Shown here piece by piece: positions 18,565 to 26,863 of a stretch of 64,000 nucleotides of DNA. This DNA comes from Flavobacteriales bacterium ALC-1 (GTDB taxonomy: Bacteria; Bacteroidota; Bacteroidia; Flavobacteriales; Flavobacteriaceae). The notes beneath the pieces are model-generated. The model searched no databases. It was not told the DNA's origin and saw only the letters and a list, made by a program, of their open reading frames with translations. Position 1 is the stretch's first letter. Each line of letters starts with the position of its first letter. The stretch is taken from contig ABHI01000001.1 in assembly GCA_000171875.1 (NCBI GenBank), positions 941,001-1,005,000 of the forward strand. Direction: 5' to 3'. The translations under genes were made by a program, and so were the position numbers.

Positions 18565-19992
18565 ATGAAAACGAGTAAATTTTTAAAACTAATACTAGTC
18601 TTAGTAGTTTCTATTACTATTACATCTTGTGTGCAAGATGATGATTATACTATTCCAAGTAGTTTAGGTGATGAAGAAAATGCGCTTCTACAAACGCTTC
18701 TATCTAACGCAACTGTAGTATCATTTGCAGATGTTAAAGCAATGTATAATAATGATCCTAATGGAGATGGTGATAATGATGATGCCATACCTTTTGAAGT
18801 AGATACTGATATTTATGTAAAAGGTTATGTGTCTTCATCTGACCAAACCGGAAACTTCTTTAAAGAGTTCTACCTACAAGATAGTCCTTCTAGCCCAACA
18901 GGAGCATTAAAAGTAATTTTGAATAGAGTTGACACTTATAACCAGTTTAACTTTGGTAGAGAAGTTTATATTAGCTTAAAAGGCTTATTTATTGGTGAAG
19001 AAAGAACTGGAAATGGGATTACTACAATCGGTGGTAGTACAGAGACTGATCAATTTGGAACTACAGTAGAAAGTCTTAACGAAAATCAAATCAAACAATT
19101 TTTACTTAGATCTGAAACTACAGCAGAAATGACTCCATTAGCAGTGTCACTTTCTCAAATAGCTAATGATCATGTTGGTATGTTAGTAATTGTTGATAAC
19201 GTTGAGTTTGCAGATAATTTAGCTGGTGAAAATTATTTTGATCCAATTGAGACTTTCGATACGGCAAGAACATTACAAGCTTGTGAAGGAGCTTCTTATA
19301 CTGAACTTAGTTTAGAAACGAGCAGTTTTTCTAGTTTTAAGAACGAAGATTTACCTTTAGGTAACGGCACAATTACTGCAGTTGTTAGCAAAACTTTTGA
19401 TGGTAGTAGCGTAATTTTAGCTTTAAACACTACAGCTGATGTTGATATGAATGGTGCAAGATGTACGCTATCAACGCCTATTTTCTTTGAAGACTTCCAA
19501 GATGCTCAAGACAATTCAAATTTGAATACCCCAGGATGGGTTAATTTTGCCGAAGAAGGTGGAGAATTATGGACAGAACAATTATTTCAAGATATAGGTA
19601 CAGCTGAATTTTCTTCATTTAGTACAGGTGATGCATTAAACATTGGATGGTTAATCTCTCCAGGTATTGATATGGATGCTCAATCTAATGAGCTTTTAAG
19701 CTTTAGAACAGCACAGCACCATTTAGATGTAGATTCTGAGGATAATGGGATTAAGGTATTTGTATCTACAGATTTTGATGGAACAAATGTATTAGCAGCA
19801 ACATGGGAAGAGAAATCAGCAACATTCCCAGATTCTGATAATGCTTGGTACGATTTAATTGGATCTGGATTAATTGATTTATCATCATATAACGGAACTT
19901 TACATATAGCTTTTAGAGTTACAGGTTCTGGAACAGACTCTGATCTCGATGGAGCTTTTCAAATTGATGATGTTACTGTTGTTGGTAACTAA
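18565..19992 (+). CDS. DUF5689 lipoprotein with choice-of-anchor J domain
   Basis: Protein of 475 aa with lipobox ITSC (Cys22). Residues about 60-280 fit DUF5689 (YVKGYVSSSDQTGNFFKEFYLQDS, LKGLFIGEERTGNG), an OB-like domain that accompanies TonB receptors. The C-terminal 170 residues fit the choice-of-anchor J beta-sandwich (FFEDFQDA, LNTPGWVNF, GWLISPGIDM, DGAFQIDDVTV). It is probably the surface-exposed partner of the receptor encoded just upstream. A terminator follows at 20014. Confidence 0.85.
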   Translation: MKTSKFLKLILVLVVSITITSCVQDDDYTIPSSLGDEENALLQTLLSNATVVSFADVKAMYNNDPNGDGDNDDAIPFEVDTDIYVKGYVSSSDQTGNFFKEFYLQDSPSSPTGALKVILNRVDTYNQFNFGREVYISLKGLFIGEERTGNGITTIGGSTETDQFGTTVESLNENQIKQFLLRSETTAEMTPLAVSLSQIANDHVGMLVIVDNVEFADNLAGENYFDPIETFDTARTLQACEGASYTELSLETSSFSSFKNEDLPLGNGTITAVVSKTFDGSSVILALNTTADVDMNGARCTLSTPIFFEDFQDAQDNSNLNTPGWVNFAEEGGELWTEQLFQDIGTAEFSSFSTGDALNIGWLISPGIDMDAQSNELLSFRTAQHHLDVDSEDNGIKVFVSTDFDGTNVLAATWEEKSATFPDSDNAWYDLIGSGLIDLSSYNGTLHIAFRVTGSGTDSDLDGAFQIDDVTVVGN

Positions 19993-20013
19993 GTTTACTT
20001 AAACAATTCCAAA

Positions 20014-20050
20014 AACAAAACCTGCTAATTTAAAATCAGCAGGTTTTGTT
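20014..20050. terminator. terminator of the TonB/DUF5689 operon
   Basis: AACAAAACCTGCT and AGCAGGTTTTGTT form a perfect 13-base-pair stem around an 11-base AT loop, followed by more T. It lies 22 bases after the DUF5689 stop. Confidence 0.85.
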
Positions 20051-20070
20051 TTTTAAACATACTTTTTACA

Positions 20071-20433
20071 ATGTTAGACACTTTATACATAACAATTTTT
20101 AATCACTACAAGAAATCATTAGGAAAACGGAGCTTACCTATTGCATTATTATACATTAATTTTTTAGAGTTATCAATTATACTCGCTTTAGCTGCTTTCT
20201 TTATGGCATTTGCAAGCCAAATGAAAATGGGCTTAATGTCTAGTACTAAATTTTGGGTGTTGTTTATTATCGTTGCCTTATTTGTGGTATTTAAAAATTG
20301 GATGCGCTATAATGGAAAAAAAAGAAATATTCTTAATGCAAAATTTAAATCTAAAAAGACATCTATATACCTATTATGGTTTTTACCTTTAGGTTGCTTG
20401 GCAATTGCTTTTATATTGCTTCAAGTACAATAA
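20071..20433 (+). CDS. small hypothetical membrane protein
   Basis: Protein of 120 aa with three predicted transmembrane helices (about 22-46, 56-73 and 98-117) separated by a basic loop (KNWMRYNGKKRNILNAKFKSKK). I recognise no family. It is bracketed by two terminators (20014 and 20434), so it is a single-gene unit. The start at 20071 lies only 21 bases from the upstream hairpin; its promoter would overlap that hairpin. Confidence 0.7.
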   Translation: MLDTLYITIFNHYKKSLGKRSLPIALLYINFLELSIILALAAFFMAFASQMKMGLMSSTKFWVLFIIVALFVVFKNWMRYNGKKRNILNAKFKSKKTSIYLLWFLPLGCLAIAFILLQVQ

Positions 20434-20465
20434 AAAAACGCCATCCAAAAAAGGATAGCGTTTTT
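20434..20465. terminator. bidirectional terminator
   Basis: AAAAACGCCATCC and GGATAGCGTTTTT pair with one mismatch around a loop of six A. It lies between the convergent membrane-protein gene and HMA lipoprotein gene. Confidence 0.85.
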
Positions 20466-20487
20466 ACTTTTATTTTATCGTCTGAAT

Positions 20488-21003
20488 TTACTCAGCTTTT
20501 TTCTCGCTATCACAACATGCTTTTTTACAGTCTTTAGCACAAGCTTTTTTCTCTTCTTCAGATTTATTAGCACAACATGCTTTATTGCAATCGGCTTTAC
20601 ATTCCTTAGCATCAACATTAAAAGATTCAACAACTTTCATGTCTTTAACCTTATAAATATCAGCCACTTTAGTAACTGTTTCTTCTAAAGATTTAGGAGA
20701 CACCTTTGCTTCGTCATATTCAACCATTGCAATACGTTTGTCAAAATCTACTTTTGCCGACTTAACACCATCCATTTTAGCCATTTTCTTTTCGATAGTT
20801 TTAGCACAACCCATTGCACAAGTCATACCATCAATTCCAAATTCTACTTTAGCATAAGTGGCATTAGGATCTAAAGTTATTGCTACATCTTTTTTAGAAA
20901 CCTCAACATCTACAGTTTTTACTTCTGGCTGTGTTTCATTTTTACAAGATGAAATAACTAGTGCCAAAATTAAAACTGCGCATATGTTCTTTAATATCTT
21001 CAT
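20488..21003 (-). CDS. heavy-metal-associated (HMA) domain lipoprotein with Cys-rich tail
   Basis: Protein of 171 aa with lipobox ISSC (Cys20). Residues about 49-118 form an HMA ferredoxin-like domain (AKVEFGIDGMTC, VKSAKVDFDKRIAMVEYD). The metal loop is GMTCAMGC, with Cys62 and Cys66 three residues apart instead of the usual two. The last 38 residues are a charged Cys-rich tail with two copies of a C-x3-C-x3-CC block (ECKADCNKACC and CAKDCKKACC). The protein probably binds copper, zinc or similar metal in the periplasm. No transporter or regulator for metal is adjacent. Confidence 0.85.
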   Translation of the reverse strand: MKILKNICAVLILALVISSCKNETQPEVKTVDVEVSKKDVAITLDPNATYAKVEFGIDGMTCAMGCAKTIEKKMAKMDGVKSAKVDFDKRIAMVEYDEAKVSPKSLEETVTKVADIYKVKDMKVVESFNVDAKECKADCNKACCANKSEEEKKACAKDCKKACCDSEKKAE

Positions 21004-21099
21004 AAATTAAATCTATTATATTTTGGATAAATCTAATAAATATTAGTGTTTCTTGCGAAAGAATTAACGAATTTTGTGACGCTTTTATATAACTCTTGT

Positions 21100-21978
21100 A
21101 TGAAAAACCTTAATATTAAGTGGATTTACCTTCTCGTACTATCAATAATATGGGGGAGTTCGTTTATTTTAATAAAGAAATCTCTATTAGGTCTTACTGC
21201 ATATCAACTTGGTGCACTTAGAATCATAATTACAGGTATAATTCTTCTTATTGCAGGTTATTCTAAACTAAAGACTATTCCAAAACCAAAATGGAAATGG
21301 CTTTTTATTTCTGGCGTTTTAGGATCTTTTTTTCCATCATTCTTTTTTGCTATTGCAGAAACTGAGATAGATAGCGCTGTAGCGTCTATACTAAACTCAT
21401 TAGTGCCATTAAATACTATTCTGTTAGGTTTTGCTGTGTTTAAAATAGCGTCAACAAAACGACAAATATTAGGAGTTATTATTGGTTTTATTGGCACGGC
21501 AATTTTAATTCTAAAAGGCTCTGAGTTAAATCCTAATCAAAATTATTTATATGCTGGTTTTGTCATTGCTTCAACCATAATGTATGCTGCTAATGTAAAT
21601 ATTATTAAGCGTTATTTACAAGATGTAAAACCCTTAGCAATTGCAGCTGGTAACTTTGTTTTTATTGTAATTCCGGCATTAATTATTCTTCTATTTACTG
21701 ACTTTTTTACTTCAGAACGTTTCAATAATCCCAATTTACCAAATGCTTTAATTTATGTTGTTATTCTTTCTGTATTTGGTACAGCTTTGGCAAAAGTGCT
21801 TTTTAATAAATTGGTACAGATTTCAACACCAGTGTTTGCATCTTCAGTAACTTATATTATGCCTATTGTAGCTTTAATATGGGGAATAATAGATGGGGAA
21901 TCTTTTAGTTTAATCCAAGGATTGGCAGCACTATTAATATTAGCAGGTGTGTATTTATCTCATAAACACAAAGCATAA
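21100..21978 (+). CDS. EamA/DMT family transporter
   Basis: Protein of 292 aa from ATG 21100. A longer frame from 21046 adds 18 residues with no support, and the inner start begins directly at MKNLNIKWIYLLVLSIIWGSSF, the usual DMT opening. About ten transmembrane helices in two EamA repeats are visible (LGALRIIITGIILLIAG...; LALIWGIIDGESFSLIQGLAALLILAGVYL). The substrate of this exporter or permease cannot be read from the sequence. It is monocistronic with a terminator at 21977. Confidence 0.85.
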   Translation: MKNLNIKWIYLLVLSIIWGSSFILIKKSLLGLTAYQLGALRIIITGIILLIAGYSKLKTIPKPKWKWLFISGVLGSFFPSFFFAIAETEIDSAVASILNSLVPLNTILLGFAVFKIASTKRQILGVIIGFIGTAILILKGSELNPNQNYLYAGFVIASTIMYAANVNIIKRYLQDVKPLAIAAGNFVFIVIPALIILLFTDFFTSERFNNPNLPNALIYVVILSVFGTALAKVLFNKLVQISTPVFASSVTYIMPIVALIWGIIDGESFSLIQGLAALLILAGVYLSHKHKA

Positions 21979-22010
21979 AAAAAACCGAAGCTTTCGCTTC
22001 GGTTTTAATA
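21977..22010. terminator. bidirectional terminator
   Basis: AAAACCGAAGC and GCTTCGGTTTT form an 11-base-pair stem with a TTTC loop. It lies between the convergent DMT and M16 genes. Confidence 0.9.
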
Positions 22011-22032
22011 AATTATTTATAAGTTTTAATGC

Positions 22033-24084
22033 TTAATCAAAATCAGCATCAGTAACACCTTCATTTACTTTTAAGTCTTTTATGATAAAAGCAATTTTAC
22101 GAGGACCAAAAGTCTGAGAGAGTTTAAATGGAAACATTATACCTCCTACTTCTTTATAATCTTCAAAGAACATAGTTTGCGAACCTGCTGGAGTTGATTT
22201 TACTTCTGCAATTTTTAATCCAGTATCAACACTGTAATAAATTGAAGTATTCTCACCTGCAATAACTTTATATGCTTTCTGACCATCAAAAACTTCAATT
22301 TTTTCTAATGTTGCTCCACCATTTAAGTAATTAATTTCTGGGAAAGGAGACGATTCTAATTGGGCAGCTTTCACTTGATCCTCTGTCATATCAGTTTTTT
22401 GACCACCAGCTGAAGAATATCCTGCACTACCATCAAGTACTTGTTTTTGAGATCCCATAGGAGTTTTAACAATTTGTAATAACTGGTTTTTTATAGTTTT
22501 CTTCATCTCTAGATTTAACATCACACCAGGTTGTAATTCAGCTTCGGCTTGTATAAAAACAGAATTCACATTATCTAACTTTGCTTTACCACCAATTTTT
22601 TCAATGTATGTATTTAAAACCTTAGTCACATCCATATCTGCTGGCATCGGGATTTCAAATACTGGCTTTTCTACCGACTTAGCATAAGTATCATAATACT
22701 TAATAGGAATGCCTGTTTTTTCAAGATTTTCTATTACTTCACTTCCTTTACCTACAACAACAATACGAGCATTTTCAGTTTTAAAGTATTTATTAGCTAC
22801 TCTATTTACATCCTCTGCGCTTACAGCATTAATTTTTTCTAAATATGTACTATAAAAATCCTTAGGAAGGTCATTCAACTTAATATTTAAAGCATAGTTC
22901 GCAATAGTCTGTGGACGTTCTAAAGCCAATACAAAATCACCAACATACTTCGCCTTTGCATTAGCTAATTTTTTAGCTTCAACTGGTTCAGTTTTAATGC
23001 GGTTAATTTCTTTTAAGGTTTGAACAACTGCACTATCTGTAACAGCATTTCTAACAGCTGCTCCTGCTGTAAAACGAGATGCATTCCATCTGCTAGTACC
23101 AACACTAGAACGTGCTCCGTATGTATAACCATGCTCTTCACGAAGATTCATGTTTAAATAACTACCAAATCCACCACCTAAAATTTTGTTCGCAATTAAC
23201 ACAGAATGATAATCTTCATCTTTCATTTTTAAATCAACATTATTTGTCAATGAAATGTTAGACTGCACTGCATTAGGCATATCAATAAAATTGATTTGTG
23301 TGTATTGTGCATTAGCACTTGGTTCAGGAACTGTAATATCAACACCTGCAGATTTCTCCCATTTACCAAAATGCTTTTTAAGTTGTTTCTTTACGTCGCT
23401 TATTTCTACATCACCTACAACAACAATATAAGCATTGTTTGGATTAAAGTATTTTTCGTAGAATGCTAATACATCCCCAAATTCAACATTTTTTACAGTC
23501 TCTTGAGAAGTAAACTCACCTCTAGGGTGATTTGTACCATACGATAAAGCTCCACCAACGCGTCCTGCTACAGCATCAACACTTTTTTCGTTAGACTTTA
23601 AGCCTTCTATTAACTTATCTTTTTCTTTCTCAAATTCTTCTTTAGTTAATAATGGATTAATAGCAGCATCTGCCATTAATTCTATTATTCTATCAGAGTA
23701 CTTAGATAACGAACTTGCAAAACCACTTTGAGGTCCAAAACCTAAACTTGCACCTAAGAAATCGATCTCTTCATTAAATTCATCCTTAGAAATATTTAAT
23801 GTTCCGTTACCTAACATTGCTCCTAATAAAGAAGAAACTCCTGCTTTTTTACCTTCGGTAATAGGCTTGTTATCTATTCTTAATGAATAAGAAACTCTAG
23901 GTAATTTGTGATTTTCTACAACGAGAACTTTAATTCCGTTTTTAAGTTCAAACTCACCTGGCACTTCCAAAGTAATTTTTGGAGCTGGTCCTGGTTTTGG
24001 TTGTTTAGATCTGTCTATTTGAGCATTTGTTGCGCCAAAAGACATTAAAAACAATACTATATATATTGATATTCTTGATTTCAT
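22033..24084 (-). CDS. M16 family peptidase, non-catalytic subunit with C-terminal extension
   Basis: Secreted protein of 683 aa (signal peptide to about residue 21, GATNAQIDR). Residues about 35-440 are M16 (pitrilysin/insulinase) fold. The HxxEH zinc motif is missing: the matching segment reads AGVSSLLGAMLGNGT. It keeps the YTYGARSS segment that binds substrate in the inactive half. Residues about 480-683 are an extra domain that resembles LolA-like or outer-membrane lipoprotein-sorting folds (VFIQAEAELQPGVMLNLEM, MFPFKLSQTFGPRK). It follows the catalytic subunit by ten bases and should form a heterodimer with it in the periplasm. Confidence 0.88.
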   Translation of the reverse strand: MKSRISIYIVLFLMSFGATNAQIDRSKQPKPGPAPKITLEVPGEFELKNGIKVLVVENHKLPRVSYSLRIDNKPITEGKKAGVSSLLGAMLGNGTLNISKDEFNEEIDFLGASLGFGPQSGFASSLSKYSDRIIELMADAAINPLLTKEEFEKEKDKLIEGLKSNEKSVDAVAGRVGGALSYGTNHPRGEFTSQETVKNVEFGDVLAFYEKYFNPNNAYIVVVGDVEISDVKKQLKKHFGKWEKSAGVDITVPEPSANAQYTQINFIDMPNAVQSNISLTNNVDLKMKDEDYHSVLIANKILGGGFGSYLNMNLREEHGYTYGARSSVGTSRWNASRFTAGAAVRNAVTDSAVVQTLKEINRIKTEPVEAKKLANAKAKYVGDFVLALERPQTIANYALNIKLNDLPKDFYSTYLEKINAVSAEDVNRVANKYFKTENARIVVVGKGSEVIENLEKTGIPIKYYDTYAKSVEKPVFEIPMPADMDVTKVLNTYIEKIGGKAKLDNVNSVFIQAEAELQPGVMLNLEMKKTIKNQLLQIVKTPMGSQKQVLDGSAGYSSAGGQKTDMTEDQVKAAQLESSPFPEINYLNGGATLEKIEVFDGQKAYKVIAGENTSIYYSVDTGLKIAEVKSTPAGSQTMFFEDYKEVGGIMFPFKLSQTFGPRKIAFIIKDLKVNEGVTDADFD

Positions 24085-24094
24085 AATTCTTCTT

Positions 24095-25417
24095 TTAGTT
24101 TTCCTTTTTTTCTTCTGGTAAATACTCTAATAATAACCTTTGGTTAGGATTTAAATACTTTTTAGCAACACTCTGAATTTCTTCTCGTGTTATAGATCTG
24201 TATATGTCTATTTGATTGTTAATCAAATTCACATCACCATATAACATATAATAACGTGCTAATGAATTTGCAATACCAGAAACACTAGAATTAGAGTTTA
24301 CAAATTGGTTTTCGAATTGATTTTGAAGTTTTTGATAATCTTTCTCAGTAATCAATTCAGTTTGAAGCTTTACAATTTCTTCATCAATTTCTTTAACTAA
24401 ATCTTCTAATTTAACCTCACCTAAAGGCAAACCATATAATATATAAGTTCCGTAATCTTCTTGACTAAAATCTAAAGCACCTACTTGTAATGCCATCTTC
24501 TTCTCATCTACGATTTTTTTGTAAAGTTTTGAAGATTTACCTCCACTTAAATAACTTGAAATCATTCCAAGTACATAAGCATCTCTATCTTTAAAAGAAG
24601 GAGTTCTATAAGCTGCCATAATTGCAGGAATCTGAATATTTGGGTCGTAAGCAGTAGCAGTCATTGGCTCAGTTATTGGATCTTCTTTAGGAAAGTTTCT
24701 TACGATATCTTCACCTCTAGGAATTGGTCCAAAATAATCTTTTACCATTCGCTTAACTTCAGCTTTGTCTATATCACCAGCTACTACTAGAACAGCATTG
24801 TTTGGTACATAGAATTTTTTATTAAATGCCTGAAACTCTTCTAAAGTCGCTGCATCTAAATGCTCCATCTTACCAATAGTAGTTCCTTTATAGGGGTGTT
24901 TTTTAAACATATTAAGTTTTATGTTTTCTAAAAAACGGCCATAAGGACTGTTATCTACACGAAGACGTTTCTCTTCTTTTACAACCTCATTCTGTGTATC
25001 TACACCAATCTGATTAATTACTGGGTGTAATAGACGCTCAGATTCCATCCAAAGACCAAGCTCTACACTATTAGAAGGGAATACTTCGTAGTAATATGTT
25101 CTATCATCAGTAGTATTAGCATTATTGCTACCTCCATTAGAAGTTACAATATTAAACCATTCTCCACGTGGAATATTCTCTGTACCTTCAAATAAAAGGT
25201 GCTCAAAAAAGTGAGCGAAACCTGTACGTTCTGGGTTTTCATCCTTAGCACCAACATGGTACATTACAGATACTGTTACAACTGGAGCCGAATTATCTTG
25301 ATGCAAAATAACATGCATACCATTGTCTAAATCGTACTCCTCAAATTCTACTTGCTGTGCATTGGAATGAAATCCAACCAGCAATAAAAGCGCTAGAGTA
25401 AATAAGCTTTTTTTCAT
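24095..25417 (-). CDS. M16 family zinc peptidase, catalytic subunit
   Basis: Secreted protein of 440 aa (signal peptide MKKSLFTLALLLLVGFHSNA). The inverted zinc motif H69-FF-E72-H73 is intact and followed by LLFEGTEN. The second glutamate lies in the NEVVKEEKRL region. It is a full M16B subunit of normal length and is encoded just before the inactive partner at 24084. Together they would degrade peptides in the periplasm. Confidence 0.93.
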   Translation of the reverse strand: MKKSLFTLALLLLVGFHSNAQQVEFEEYDLDNGMHVILHQDNSAPVVTVSVMYHVGAKDENPERTGFAHFFEHLLFEGTENIPRGEWFNIVTSNGGSNNANTTDDRTYYYEVFPSNSVELGLWMESERLLHPVINQIGVDTQNEVVKEEKRLRVDNSPYGRFLENIKLNMFKKHPYKGTTIGKMEHLDAATLEEFQAFNKKFYVPNNAVLVVAGDIDKAEVKRMVKDYFGPIPRGEDIVRNFPKEDPITEPMTATAYDPNIQIPAIMAAYRTPSFKDRDAYVLGMISSYLSGGKSSKLYKKIVDEKKMALQVGALDFSQEDYGTYILYGLPLGEVKLEDLVKEIDEEIVKLQTELITEKDYQKLQNQFENQFVNSNSSVSGIANSLARYYMLYGDVNLINNQIDIYRSITREEIQSVAKKYLNPNQRLLLEYLPEEKKEN

Positions 25418-25493
25418 TATTAAGTGTGTTTAAAAATTTAAATTGTTTTTAGTGTTTGTATATCCTAAATGCTAAATGTTACATAAAGCCTTG

Positions 25494-25501
25494 CAAAAAT
25501 A
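25494..25501 (-). promoter_or_regulatory. possible -7 box for the M16 operon
   Basis: On the minus strand the sequence reads TATTTTTG, an exact match to TAnnTTTG, 76 bases before the ATG at 25417. The 302-base gap 25418-25719 holds this site and the rplU promoter; I see no gene or RNA in it. Confidence 0.4.
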
Positions 25502-25627
25502 AGGAATGATTGCCCTTTTTTAACATAATAAAATGTGAAAATTCCATTAAATAAAGCTCGTGCTTAAGTATTTTTTTTGAACCTCATTAAAAACTCTTCA
25601 AAAAAGCCATTGAAAACGCTCGAAACG

Positions 25628-25658
25628 TTTGTGAATTACGAATTTAGGAGTATATTTG
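25628..25658 (+). promoter_or_regulatory. rplU-rpmA promoter
   Basis: TTTG at 25628-25631 and TATATTTG at 25651-25658 are separated by 19 bases. This is a full match to the Bacteroidota -33/-7 promoter (TTTG-N19-TAnnTTTG). The leader before the rplU ATG is about 55 bases. Confidence 0.8.
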
Positions 25659-25719
25659 CATCCGCTTTCTGAGAAGAAGGCTATTTATTTAATAAACAAA
25701 TTAATAAAAACGTTACGCT

Positions 25720-26418
25720 ATGTACGCAATTGTAGAGATAGCAGGGCATCAATTTAAAGTTGAAAAAGACCAAAAAGTTTTTGTTAACCGTTTATCTACT
25801 GAAGAAGGTAAGAAAGTTTCTTTCGATAACGTACTTCTAATAGGAGATGGTGACAAAACTACTTTAGGCGCCCCAGCTATAGACGGAGCACAAGTAAGTG
25901 CTAAAGTCTTAAAGCACCTTAAAGGTGACAAAGTAATAGTTTTCAAAAAGAAAAGACGTAAAGGTTACCGTGTTAAAAATGGACACAGACAATCTTTAAC
26001 CGAAATCGTAATCGAAGGTATTACTGCTTCTGGAGCTAAGAAAGCTGCACCGAAGAAAGAAACTAAAAAAGCTGAACCTAAAGCTGCTGCTAAGAAAGCT
26101 GCACCAAAGGCTGAAGCTGCACCTAAAAAGGCTGCACCAAAAGCGAAGCCAGCTGCTAAGAAAGCAACAGGTAAAGCAGATGATTTAAAGAAGATTGAAG
26201 GTATTGGACCAAAAATCGCCTCTACTTTAGTAGAAGCTGGTATTGCTACTTTTGCTGAATTAGCTAAAACTAAGCCAGTTAAAATTTCTGAAATCATTGC
26301 AGGTGTTCGTGGTAACCATGTTACTGATACTTGGCCAAAGCAAGCTAAATTAGCTGCTGATGGTAAGTGGGATGAGCTTAAAAAATGGCAAGACGAATTA
26401 GATGGTGGTAAAGCATAA
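25720..26418 (+). CDS. rplU: 50S ribosomal protein L21 with C-terminal helix-hairpin-helix extension
   Basis: Protein of 232 aa, more than twice the usual 103. Residues 1-103 are L21 (MYAIVEIAGHQFKVEKDQKV, then KKKRRKGYRVKNGHRQSLTEIVI). An Ala/Lys/Pro-rich linker (about 105-150, repeats of KKAAPKA) joins a C-terminal helix-hairpin-helix-type domain (DDLKKIEGIGPKIASTLVEAG, then FAELAKTKPVKISEIIAG). The extension occurs in other Flavobacteriaceae. It probably adds RNA- or DNA-binding contacts, but its function is unknown. The gene is followed by rpmA after 42 bases, the universal order. Confidence 0.95.
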   Translation: MYAIVEIAGHQFKVEKDQKVFVNRLSTEEGKKVSFDNVLLIGDGDKTTLGAPAIDGAQVSAKVLKHLKGDKVIVFKKKRRKGYRVKNGHRQSLTEIVIEGITASGAKKAAPKKETKKAEPKAAAKKAAPKAEAAPKKAAPKAKPAAKKATGKADDLKKIEGIGPKIASTLVEAGIATFAELAKTKPVKISEIIAGVRGNHVTDTWPKQAKLAADGKWDELKKWQDELDGGKA

Positions 26419-26460
26419 TTGCAAAACCGCTTAAGTATAACAATATAAAACCTTAAGATC

Positions 26461-26721
26461 ATGGCTCATAAAAAAGGAGTTGGTAGTTCGAAGAATGGTA
26501 GAGAATCAGAATCGAAACGTCTAGGCGTTAAGATTTTTGGTGGACAAGCTGCTATTGCTGGTAACATTATCATAAGACAACGTGGTAACACGCACCATGC
26601 AGGTGAAAACGTGTACCAAGGAAAAGACCATACTTTACATGCTAAAGTTGATGGTTTAGTAAAGTTTACTAAGAAAAAAGACAATAAGTCTTACGTTTCT
26701 ATTGAGCCTTTTGAGGCTTAG
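26461..26721 (+). CDS. rpmA: 50S ribosomal protein L27
   Basis: Protein of 86 aa, full length. It starts [16 protein letters not shown] and carries the conserved [23 protein letters not shown] core (split here only for description). L27 reaches the peptidyl-transferase centre with its N-terminus. Unlike in Firmicutes there is no N-terminal cleavage extension. It is the second gene of the rplU operon. Confidence 0.98.
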   Translation: MAHKKGVGSSKNGRESESKRLGVKIFGGQAAIAGNIIIRQRGNTHHAGENVYQGKDHTLHAKVDGLVKFTKKKDNKSYVSIEPFEA

Positions 26722-26745
26722 GAAATTAATTTTCTTAAACAATTT

Positions 26746-26777
26746 AAACCCTTTCTATTTTTAGAGAGGGTTTTTTG
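26746..26777 (+). terminator. terminator of rplU-rpmA
   Basis: AAACCCTTTCT pairs with AGAGAGGGTTT (one G-T pair) around a 6-base loop, followed by TTT and more T. It lies 24 bases after the rpmA stop. Confidence 0.85.
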
Positions 26778-26782
26778 TTTTT

Positions 26783-26812
26783 TGTCATTCTGAACATAGT
26801 GAAGAATCTCTT
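26783..26812 (+). repeat. short intergenic repeat (TGTCATTCTGA...GAAGAATCTC type)
   Basis: TGTCATTCTGAAC followed by GTGAAGAATCTC is a diverged copy of a short motif I recall as widespread between genes in Bacteroidota. It has no coding capacity. It sits between the rpmA terminator and the next start. Confidence 0.4.
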
Positions 26813-26863
26813 ATCACAATAATTACTTTATCTTTTTGTTTAATACCTATCAACCAGTCTATA

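Noticed and set aside
25965..26462. Long open frame of 165 codons on the minus strand opposite rplU
   Set aside because: It mirrors the biased Ala/Lys-rich linker of L21. It has no family pattern and lies fully within a universal gene.
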